64,000 nt of DNA from Raffaelea ambrosiae (Eukaryota > Ascomycota > Sordariomycetes > Ophiostomatales > Ophiostomataceae). Positions 41,301 to 50,840 of the stretch are shown here, piece by piece. Location: positions 3,609,234-3,673,233 of the forward strand of contig PCDI01000002.1 in assembly GCA_002778195.1 (NCBI GenBank), written 5' to 3'. Under the pieces are notes generated by a model. It was not told where the DNA came from, searched no databases, and saw nothing but the letters and a program-made list of their open reading frames with translations. Made by a program: the position numbers and the translations under genes. Each line of letters starts with the position of its first letter. The stretch's first letter is position 1.

Positions 41301-42315
41301 CGGCTTGGGGTTTCTGACTTTGCGATCTGTGCACTTGTCGCACGGCAGTTGATATGTCCACAACGTCAAATAGCAACCCTTAATTCTGGTGTTATTTCTT
41401 TCGTCAATTCTTTCGGGTGATTATCTCATTGGTCTGGTCGGCCAAAAAATATGCCATTTGCCCTCAACTGCCAACTGTCAACGGGACCTCAAAGGCAAGC
41501 CAAAGGCTCACAAAGCGTGAACTCCTTATTTGATTTATAAAGCATCGCAATTCAGTCCCTAGGCAGGAAGATCACCGCATTACAGTTTAAGCCCATTCGG
41601 CGATTTCCATGATGTGCACGTCCTTGCTTTGAAGATCAACGGTGCGTGACAGTGAGCGACCGTGCCGGGCGAAGTGCATCACCAAGTTGCCTTTTCCAGT
41701 TGTTCAGGGCAATTCGAAGAATCGCATTCTCGCGAGAACTTGTAGTATAGGCATAAATGCAGTGAGAGATGCATTTACTTGGCAAATTATCTGAGATACA
41801 AAAAAGACCTTGATAAAGGGGGGGCGTTGTGGCTTTTTCTGCTGTCATTTCACACAACTCTTTGCTTCGCCACAGTTGACACGAGAGACAGTGATCATTC
41901 ATGCGGATCTGCTTCTTCGGCAGAGCGAGGCATAGGCTTATTTGCGAGTAAAAAAATGCGATACTTTGGTAATGCAAGATTGGAGCTTGCGCATAACATT
42001 AAATATTAGCAAACACATGTCGCATTGTTCAATCGCGCCGGCAGCCAGGCTGGTGGTCCTCAGCCACCAATGAAGCATCACGAGATGCAAGATGCTGTGC
42101 AGCAAGGGCAATTTTTTTCTGTGTTCAGTTCTTCAACTTCATTCATTTAGAAGCACCACTAGGTGTGATGGTAAAGCAAATGTTCGTAGGGAAAAAAAGA
42201 GGGGACAGTTGGAAAAAAAAAAAATCACCAACATCCTTCAGGGTAGTCGAGTTTTGAACTAGACGAAGTAAGTGCACAACGAACATAGCGACTGGCAACA
42301 AACCAGAGTGACTGT
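35383..42315. other. Gene-poor block of about 6.9 kb
   Basis: No intact gene could be supported. 35.4-37.4 kb includes the SH3-gene leader side with purine/pyrimidine-asymmetric DNA. From about 37.5 kb the sequence becomes more AT-rich, with frequent ACTCGTA/TACGAGT words and in-frame stops in all frames. A 10-bp triplet repeat lies at 37397-37426. A minus-strand frame ending at 40450 has a hydrophobic C-terminus (see findings) but no support upstream. No terminal inverted repeats, reverse transcriptase or transposase fragments were recognised. Confidence 0.55.
37397..37426. repeat. 10-bp tandem triplet AGGCACAATC
   Basis: Three exact consecutive copies in non-coding DNA. Confidence 0.92.
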
Positions 42316-43832
42316 TTATTCTGGAGGACCTGGCCACCAGTTGTGAAGCGCACCCCGTAAAGACGCCCAGATATTGCGATCAAGGTCTTTCATCCTCGCA
42401 CTTGAATAAAAACCAGCAACCTGCTTTGCGACCTCGAGCCAGTCAAACAGCCATTTGGTCTGTGGCTGCTCCTGCTGCAGTTGGGGTTTGTAAGCGACGA
42501 GGGCCAATACTGCCTGCTAAGTATATCATTCAGCTTGCGGCCAAGTAGTGAAAAAAAACCAGACTTGAGGATGGAACAAGTTCCTATCTGTTGCTGGCCA
42601 CCTTTCGTGGTCTCTGCTGTGTGTACAGTCGATAGTTGAATAAGGTTGTCGACAATGCGAAGCTCAACATCCGCAGGCTCATGATGCAACAGATGTGCGG
42701 CTGTGGTTTTGTCCCAGGGGATGCCCTGGGCCATCTCCTTGACAAACTGGAGTTCTGTCTCTGGAGCTTTCTTGTAATGCTGTACGATCATACGTCTTAC
42801 ATTGGTTGCTCGCTCTGATGCATGCCTCTTGTGAGACAAACGCGATGTGACATACGCGTCTGTCTTGTCTGCTTCGGTGCCACGGTGATACACGTGGCCT
42901 GCAGAATAGTGCCGGGAACCAACAAGCGGAGGGTTGAGAATATCCGTGATATTTGGATCGTCGAGGAGACCCGCGACTCTCTTCCAATCGTCCTCAAAGG
43001 CCTCCTCGCTCAACCTATCCCATTTGCTTGTCACGATGGTGATATACCTGTAGAACTCGGGGCCGCAGAAGCATTTGACCCATTGTATGGTTCTGAGATC
43101 GTCCTTCATCATCCTGCTCTGGCTTCCCCCGTAGACAAACAAGACACCGGAGACGGTGAGAAAGGAGCCGAGAGTCTGCAGACAAGAGACGATGTTGTAG
43201 AAAGTGTCCAGGTCTTTCGTATCAGCGGCGCCGAATCCAATTGTGTCGACAAATAGGTACTGCTCGTTGTCAATGATAGCAGGGCAGACCTCACAACTGC
43301 TCGTGCCTGGAGACGAGAAAAGTTAGCCCTATACTCATGCTATGAGGGGTCTATGTATCTGTAAGCATACCTGACTTGATAGAACCACCGACATGTAGAT
43401 CCAGCCCGGTTATTTCTCTAAGTATCGTCGATCTTCCCGTGCCAGACTGTCCAATGACAAAGATGAGCTTTGCCCCGGAGAGACTGCATCATCTTGAGTG
43501 TTAGAGAGTATCATTGGCAGTGTGACAATAACTGCAAGGTTGAATATTCACTTGTGCTTGACAAAATTAGCCACTGCCTCAGAAAAATTCCCTTTAGCCT
43601 TCACCACAAGCTGTAACAACTGTGAACATATGTGCATCTTCCAGCCCCTTGACCGCCTTTCTTCGGGGCTCAAAGTAGTTTGAGTACCATCCTCCTCCTC
43701 GCCAGAGTCCTCGATACTGGTGTCGGCACCACTGCTGACAGACATCTCATCAGGCCGAGCACCTTCCGAGAGGGTGTTTTCATGTTGTTCAGTAAAAGAG
43801 TCTCGAGCATCAAGAACATACTTCAATGTCAT
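42316..43832 (-). CDS. G-domain P-loop protein (AIG1/IAN-like GTPase superfamily), 3' end uncertain
   Basis: Putative GTP-binding protein of a family common in fungal accessory DNA; role unknown. Exons: 43552-43832 (MTLKYVLDARDS, acidic Ser/Glu N-terminus), 43371-43483, and from 43306 downward; GTGAAT and GTATGC donors, GCAG and CCAG acceptors, phases 2 and 1. G motifs: IFVIGQSGTGRST (Walker A with Arg where Lys is usual), a G2-type GTSSCE, FVDTIGFG (DxxG), and ITIVTSKWDRL (a [NT]KxD-like G4). A helical C-terminal part follows (RATNVRRMIVQHYKKAPETELQFVKEMAQGIPWDKTTAAHLL). Read straight on, the frame stops at 42390 (436 residues), but its last 45 residues look unnatural. The next frame, ending at 42316, carries a plausible tail (TKWLFDWLEVAKQVAGFYSS), so an unassigned intron or a frameshift near 42510-42600 is likely. 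Confidence 0.68.
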
Positions 43833-45361
43833 TGTGTAAAGTAATTATCAGGTTACTAGGCACAACGAGGTGGATGGAATAGCACCAGTCTGCCGGGAGC
43901 CGTTCTTGACCAGAGAGAATCTGAACATGAAATATGTGCTGAACAGAAGAGAATAAGAGTAATTTCATTATTAGATGGACGGCACAGGACTTGACTCGCA
44001 CGTTTTTGCTTTTTGCTTTCCTGTTTTGCAGCAAAACAAGGTCCTATCATATTATTCGGTAGCCCTCAAACCGCAGGCCTCAAACCACAGCCTGTTCAAG
44101 TGGAACCCCTCAAGAACTTTGAACGCGACAAAGCAGTGTGCCTGTCCATGAATGGGAAGCATGTAGGGGTTCATCTGGGCGTTTTGATGACGGACGTGGT
44201 ACAAACAGCGATGGTCTCACAAGACAACTAGATAAATTGGTTGAGCAAACAAGAGCCGTTACGTGCAGGCAAACCCATTTACACCGTACAAAGTACGACT
44301 ATCAGGTATCGTGTGATACGCCATAGCCTACGAGACAAGCATTTGGCGAAGTTGGAGAATTGGGAGGCTGGTATTACAGGCCGGCTTTCTTGGCTTGCCA
44401 GAGTTCGGGGGATATCCCGTTGGTCAGTTCTTTTGTGTTCATGATTGCAATCCGCAGCACCTTGCTTGCACTCGCGGTTCTGGACTTGAAGACCAAATAA
44501 ATCATGACTTGCTGGCAAGACTGACAAGCAAGACGGTCAACAGATTTGAAGAACGATTGATGCTACGACGTCAGCTCACCCTGGTTCCCTCTGCATAGTC
44601 CATTCAATCTCTGGTTGGACGGCATTTTCAAACAAGCACTCCAAACCGTGACGCCAAGAAACAAAAGCACTCGCCAGAAGCACGACGATACGGAATCCTA
44701 GTGAGTAGCAAGAGACGGCGTTTGCGGCGTTTGCAAAACGCCTGTGGCTGTGGCTTGCCCTGTGTGGCTTCTGTATCGGCCTTTCGCGTACCGACCGTAG
44801 GCCGAGACAGAGCAGGCTGCTGCTAGAGCCCGCGCTCGAAATCGGCGCTTGGAGCTGCCGCCCTAGTCCCGTAAGGCTAGCTGGAATACTTTGCTGGCTT
44901 CTGGTTGGCCAGGCTGGTAATTATCAGATGGGCAACAAAACAGACAAACAAACAAACCGGGAACCAAGCGAACCAAACAGGGCCTGAGGACCCCCCCCCA
45001 ACTCCCCAACTGCCAAAAAAGAAAAGAAACTGAAGAGACCAGCATGCCCCATAGAGAGGAAGGCCCGTCACGTGGAAGGCGTGCTCGCTCTTTGTCGGAG
45101 GACGATGGCCCCGATGAGTTCGTAAGATACACCATGAACGCACACACCTACACCCACGAATACACCTGATTTGTGGTGTCTGGCAGGCCATACACAGGCA
45201 TCGTATCCGTCGCCTCCCATGCCCTTCACTTAGCTTGAAGGAACCGTACCCTACCCAGACGGGCAGTGTCAGCTCGGGCTAACAACCGGATGTAAGGCAA
45301 AGCCGCCCAAAAGAAAAGGGGGTTAAGGCCGGACGTACTCGTAATCACCTCAAGTACCCTT

Positions 45362-45381
45362 GGGGGGGGGGGGGGGGGGGG
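45362..45381. repeat. Poly-G homopolymer, 20 bases
   Basis: Twenty G in a row, about 540 bp upstream of the DUF3112 ATG. Length is prone to sequencing error. Confidence 0.9.
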
Positions 45382-45549
45382 CAGCCACTTCGACCAAGCA
45401 CGGGATGAAATTTCTGTACGGTGGTAATTAGGAGGCCCCGGTGCCTGGAGCCTTGAGGAGATCGGAACTAAAAAATACCCGAAAAAAAGTGAAGATCGAA
45501 ATTGCTCCGTTTTTGGTTCCGCATTTGCTCCCGAGATATGTGCGTACGG

Positions 45550-45557
45550 TATATATA
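45550..45557 (+). promoter_or_regulatory. TATA-box candidate for the DUF3112 gene
   Basis: TATATATA lies 349 bp upstream of the proposed ATG at 45899. It is the only strong TATA-like word in the proximal 400 bp; it implies a leader of about 300 nt. Confidence 0.4.
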
Positions 45558-45898
45558 CTAGGCGAGGGTGCGTGCACCCACGTTCCAGAATTGCCAGTGG
45601 ACCGTCTTATTCTGGGTGTTGCTTAGAGGCCAAGCATTCCAGCCTGAGATGTTTTCTTTCTTCTGTTGTTCTGGAAGGTCTCGTCCAAACCAAGCAGTCG
45701 CAAAGGGACCTACACAGATGTCTATCTGCCTCATTGACACCACATGTCCGGCAAACCTCGTCGATCCATCGCGCCATCTATAAGAACACGAAGCACACGA
45801 AAGAGCACACAAAAAAGTGACTGTGTTTTCTGTGCCTTGCCATCCCTGTACAAGCAACCGCCATACATATTGTTCGGGAGACAGACGCAGTTGCAACC

Positions 45899-47289
45899 AT
45901 GTCGTCGTCTCAGGTACGTCAATATAGCATCCATCCCATCTGTCTGACACGCATCTGCTCTCGTGTACGGCTCTTGTGTCTGGTGTATGTCTTACAGACT
46001 ATACTGTCAGACGATAAGTCAAACAAAAAAACCAATCAAACCAAAAGACCCGAACAATCAAACAATCAGAAAAAAAAATAAAAAAAATTCAAGAACAGAG
46101 AAGCAATCAAAGAACCAAAAGAGCACAAAACTAACCATGCATCTTCCCGCATCCACAGCACCTCGCGGGGCCGCCCTATGCGCCCACGGTCGCGCTGTCG
46201 GGCCTCACGCCCAGCAACAGCGTCGACACGCCCATCTGCGCCGTTCTGCTCGTCTTGTTCCTGGCCGGCGCCGCCACCAACCTGACCATCTTCCGCGTCA
46301 ACAGGCGGCGCGACCACAAATTCATCATGTCCATGATGCAGTTCGCTTTCTGCGTGTTCCGCTCGCTCGCCATGGTCCTGCGCATCGTCTGGGCCAACCG
46401 GGCGGACGACGTCAGCGTCAGCATTGCCGCCAGCATCTTCACGCTGGCCGGCGTCATTGTCCTCTTTCTGATCAACCTCATCTTCAGCCAGCGCATCGTC
46501 CGCGCGTACCGCCCGCGCATCGGCTGGAACAAAAAGGTCACCTACGTGTTCCGCTTCTTCTTTGCTTCCATTGTGCTCGTCATTGTCATGATGATCCCCG
46601 CCACCATCGACTCGTTCTACACGACGTCGGTCACGGCCCACAACCAGATCCGCAAGATCCAGCTCGTCGGCTCCACCTTCTATGCCGTCCTCGCCTTTCT
46701 GCCGCTGCCCATTGTTTTTCTCACCATCTACCTGCCGCCGCTGCCGCCGCACCACGGCGAGGTCGAGACGTTTGGCAAGAAGGGCCGCCCCATCACCCAG
46801 ATCCGGCTCCTCGTCTTTACGGCCACGCTGCTGACCATCGGCGCCGCCTTCCGGGCCGGCATCAACTACGAGCCGCGCCCCCGCTCCGACCCGGCCTGGT
46901 ACCACAGCAAGCCCTGCTACTACTGCTTCAACTTTGTCATTGAGCTCATCGTCGTCTACACCTACACCATCTCCCGCTTCGACCTGCGCTTCCACATCCC
47001 CAACGGAGCGTCCGGGCCGGGCGCCTACTCGGCCGGCTCGTCGGAAAGCGTGGCCACCGCGCTGCCTGTGAGCGGCGCCGACGCCGAAGCTGGCCTCGCC
47101 AACAGCCCCGACGACAACTCGCTGCGCCGCAAGCCGTCCGTGTTTGACCGCATCAACACGGAGACCGAGGCCTTTAGCTACGAGCCGGAGCCCGTCCACA
47201 GCGACGACTCCACCGAAGAGAAGACCAAGAAGTGGGATCGGCAAGCCCGACATGAGCTACTCCAGCAGGAAAAGGGAGAGGCAGCATAG
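45899..47289 (+). CDS. Fungal multi-pass membrane protein, DUF3112 family
   Basis: Integral membrane protein of the DUF3112 family, sometimes labelled 'family c-likeg-protein-coupled receptor'; ligand and role unknown. Two exons: a 15-nt first coding exon 45899-45913 (MSSSQ) and 46159-47289, intron with GTACGT donor and CACAG acceptor, phase 0, 381 residues. The joined N-terminus reads MSSSQHLAGPPYAPTVALSG, then VDTPICAVLLVLFLAGA. About seven hydrophobic helices follow (MSMMQFAFCVFRSLAMVL, AASIFTLAGVIVLFLINLIF, FRFFFASIVLVIVMMI, LVGSTFYAVLAFLPLPIVFL, IRLLVFTATLLTIGAAFRAG, YCFNFVIELIVVYTYTISR). Family motifs are RRDHKF, INYEPRPRSDPAWYHSKPCYYCFNF and SRFDLRFHIP. The cytoplasmic tail is acidic and Ser-rich. 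It converges on the PP2A gene. Confidence 0.86.
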
Positions 47290-48008
47290 ATGGAGAGAGA
47301 AGGAAGAGATACCAATACAAAACTTCACCTTGGACAACAAGGAAAAACGATTCAGCAGAGAGCGGCCCCTTTTTTGTTGTAATTTCTTCTTTTTCAACTC
47401 TTTCCCCTTCCTGTTCTTCTTTTCCTATTCATCTTTTATTTTCAGTCCACCCCACCAGCGTTTGTTCCTGGAGGAGCACAATGCATGTACAGCACACATT
47501 GCCTGGCGTTTCAAGAGGTTGACCATGATAGATCCTTTGTTTTTTTGTGGGAGAAAAGGAGGAAAGTCTGCTACAGATTTGCGGACTCGAGCATTTGGGG
47601 TTCCAGCCAGTTATTCATTGTAGTATCTATCACACCCACCCTTAGACCAAAACAACTAGTTAGCTCTATTCTACCACTTTGCCTGGCCAGTGGGTGCTCA
47701 TCGGTTTACTCACTGGCAATCCTGGACAAACATAGTCATTGGTAGTCAAATTCGTTAACAAAGTGGCCCCCCCTACTTTTGTATAGTGTCTTCGCATAAT
47801 ATTATCTATGAAGCTGAGACGTCTAATAAGAGGAAGCCCATTTTCGGTTTCAGCTGAGCGAGTCTCGTTATACATACACATCCTCCGCCACAAACTATTT
47901 CGTTGCTTTTTTTTCATTTCCCTCTTTTGCCAGGTTGTCCTGACAAGAGACCGCTACTTCCTGCAGCTTTCAACCTCCTGGGCCTCAGACCTCTACGTCC
48001 GTCACCCA
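47290..48008. other. Intergenic between convergent DUF3112 and PP2A genes
   Basis: T-rich 3' flanks of two convergent genes, about 0.7 kb. No gene or repeat of note. Confidence 0.6.
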
Positions 48009-49436
48009 TTACAAGAAGTAGTCGGGAGTGCCTGTTCAAAGAGACGAAAGATTAGCTGTTTGCGTGGTCATTCCTACGTGTTTCCAAGTGCTTGCCGACT
48101 TACGCCTAGAGACCATAGGTTCACCAGCCCGCGGGCAAGGATCGAATTGTAGGCTGTAGGATCATGGTTAGCTTAGTTGGCTGGTGAAGAGAAAGGGCGG
48201 TGCTTGAAAAAAAAACCCCCCCCCGAAAAAGAGAAAGGAAAAATGAAACGTACAATGTGTATTTGAGGTGTTCATCGATCTCCATGATCGCGGCTTGGTT
48301 GCCGCAACGGTAGCAGTAATTTGGTGCTGTCGAAAAATTAGTCATGCAAGAGAACAGACCACACCAATAACACCTGGATCCCCCCCATGCCAGACTTACC
48401 AGAAAAGATGGTCACCACATTCCTATCCTGAGACCAGTTGTATCCCTCCATGACCAGTTGATGTGCACGGGCAATCAGGGTCAGGCCGTTGTTGTGGTTA
48501 AAAGCCTCGGAGATATCTTGGCCAAAGGTGTAGCCCGCACCACGGGGAGAGATGCCCCAGCCACAGCGGTCATCAGGGTCGGACCAGAGCAAATCGCACA
48601 TCGGGCCCTCGTGGGGCACTTCCTGGATGCGGTCGAGGGCCCGGATGTTGTCGAGAGTGTCGATGCTGGGCGACAGGCCGCCGTGCAGACAGAAGATCTG
48701 GTTGTCGATGAGGGCGGTGAGGGGGAGGTAGTCGAACAGGTCGGTAAAGAACTTCCACACGTTGGCGTTGCCGTACTTGCGGAGGCACTCGTCGTAGAAG
48801 CCGTAGACCTGGGTGATCTGGCGCGATTCGTGGTTGCCGCGCAGGATCGTGATGCGCTGGGGGTAGCGGATCTTGAGGGCCACGAGCAGCGTGACGGTCT
48901 CGACAGAGTAGTAGCCACGGTCGACGTAGTCGCCCATAAAGAGATAGTTGGTGTCGGGGTTGGGGCCGCCGATCTTGAAGAGCTCCATCAGGTCGTGGAA
49001 CTGGCCGTGAATGTCGCCGCACACGGTGACGGGGCATTTCTGAGCGAGGCTGTGAGCGAAAGAGCCACCAAGAAAGGAAGAGAGCGACACAACGCCAGAG
49101 AGATGGGATGTCGACTTACCACGGGTTGTACGTTGGACTCTTCTTGGAGGACTTCTCGTGCCTGCGCATTTGGGCCGTGTCAGTAATGTGTCTCGTGAGT
49201 TCATTCTGGTCAATGACTTGACAACATCGTCTGTCCGCAGCCTTCTTCTCCAGTGCATCATCCAACAACCAACGCACCTTCTCGCAGAGCCTCTGCACGT
49301 CCAGCTCGCTGAGCTGCTTGCAGCTCATCAGGCCCTCAATCCACCCGTCCAGCGTGGACGTGGTTGTGGGCTCCAGCACCGGCGGCGGCGACATGTCTAC
49401 CGGGCCGCGCCCGACATCCTCCATGTTTGTGTCCAT
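48009..49436 (-). CDS. Protein phosphatase 2A catalytic subunit
   Basis: PPP-family Ser/Thr phosphatase core subunit controlling cell cycle and morphogenesis. Six exons: 49278-49436, 49120-49161, 48400-49039, 48254-48326, 48104-48153 and 48009-48031; 328 residues, all phases consistent. The PPP signatures are complete: VTVCGDIHGQFHDLMELF (GDxHG), LFMGDYVDRGYYSVE (GDxVDRG), LRGNHESRQITQVYGFYDEC (GNHE), the RAHQLVMEGYNW His region, and SAPNYCYRCGNQAAIMEID. The C-terminus is RRTPDYFL, the tail whose final Leu is carboxymethylated in PP2A; this separates it from PP4/PP6. The N-terminal 50 residues (MDTNMEDVGRGPVDMSPPPV) are the longer form seen in filamentous ascomycetes. The last two coding exons are very short (50 and 23 nt). 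Confidence 0.96.
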
Positions 49437-50840
49437 TTCAGAAGGATACTCGTCTTCAATGAAGCCGGGTTCTTTGTGGAGGAAATCAGGAGAGAAGTCT
49501 TCGCCCTCCTAAGAAGAAGACGCTATCGCTTCTGGGGATCGTCGACGTCACGACGAGGGGTATCGCTAAAGAAAAAAGGGGAGGTGGAGTCGAGAAAGTA
49601 TGCGCGCGGGCGGTGCGGTTCAAGTGTCGAAGAGTGGTGTCTCAAAGATGTGCTATCGGTCGCGGTCGCGTGCTCGAAACAAGGAGAGGCGGGACGGGAA
49701 GATGAAGGACCAAAAGGGTGCGGGCGGGATCTCGTGTTTTTTTTTTCGTTATTGTTTTTCGTTGCTGTCAAAAAAAAAGAAAAGAGAACGTTTCAGTTTT
49801 GTTTTTCTTTCGTCAAAGTCGTAACGCGAGCCAGTCAGGGAGGATGGAATGGATTCGGCAGAACCAAAGTGATAAACTGAAAAAGGAGAAGGGAAGAAAA
49901 AAAAATAAGGCGATGGGAATAGGAAATCTGGATTGCAGCTGGGTGTGATGATGTGCGCGGTCTGGCCGAGTCTTCGTGTCTCGGATGGTGTTTTCTGCAA
50001 CAATGGGCTGCTGAGGCAAAAGAGGCTCGCTCACTCAATCCCGACAGCTCAACCCCGGAGCCAATCACAGACGCCAGGGGGGGCAGCGAGAGCGGCGTAG
50101 TGGGACGGGAAATTGGCCTGGATTACGAGTAACTAGGACTTTTGGCACACATACCAGCAGGACCGCCTAGCGGAGTCAGAGCGACGGAGGGGACGTGGTC
50201 GGTGTCCGGGATTTGGGCGGCGGCACTGTCGTCGCTGCTTCTCTTGCAGCCTGTCGCGCCTGTCCCAATCTGCGATCGGAAACCCTAGTTGCTCTTTTGT
50301 TTGGGCTTGCTGATGCCGCAACATGGATGTCTTCGCGGGGATTAGCTCATGATGTTATTTTAGCGGCCTGCGCCTGGAAAAGGAGGGGCGCTCGTGGCTA
50401 CCTGCCAATTTCTGTCCATTGTGCTACAGGGACCCAGCTGGACCCAGTTGTTCAGGGACCTCGTCACGTGCCTTCTCACGGCGATGACGAAAGGACGTCC
50501 GGACAAGAGAATGGCAGAAGACGTTACTACGTGTATGGTGCGTGGACGACAAAGATCATCGTGGAAGGCTTTAGCTGCTTCGGCGTAACATGGCAGATCA
50601 CTACGCGCAAGAAACTGCCTATCCCAAGACAATGTGTACCCATTCTGCATTTCACATCCTGCTAACAACATGAAGGCTCGCTTATACCAAAACAAAAAGA
50701 AAGAAAGATAATATAGAGAATGCGAGGTCTGGTACAGAAAAGGAAATGAAAAATGAAAAATGAAAAAAAAAATAAAAAATAAAAACCCCCATGAAAGGAA
50801 AGAAGAAAAAGGAAAGAGAGGATCCACCAAAGTGGACATA
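49437..50840. other. Intergenic: PP2A promoter and EXO84 3' flank
   Basis: About 1.4 kb. A T/A-rich leader lies at 49730-49910, and a long A/T stretch at 50690-50800 downstream of EXO84. Frames between are short and unsupported. Confidence 0.55.

Larger units (their letters stand above)
43833..45898. other. Intergenic: G-domain gene promoter and DUF3112 gene leader
   Basis: About 2.1 kb of AT-moderate DNA with many stops. A minus-strand frame at 43848-44034 (HIFHVQILSGQERLPADW) could be a further 5' exon of the G-domain gene, but no junction was found. A 20-base G run lies at 45362-45381. A TATA-like element precedes the DUF3112 gene. No other gene. Confidence 0.55.

Noticed and set aside
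45362..45381. Poly-G run as a telomere or origin signature
   Set aside because: A pure homopolymer without TTAGGG units or associated inverted repeats; more likely a simple repeat or assembly artefact.
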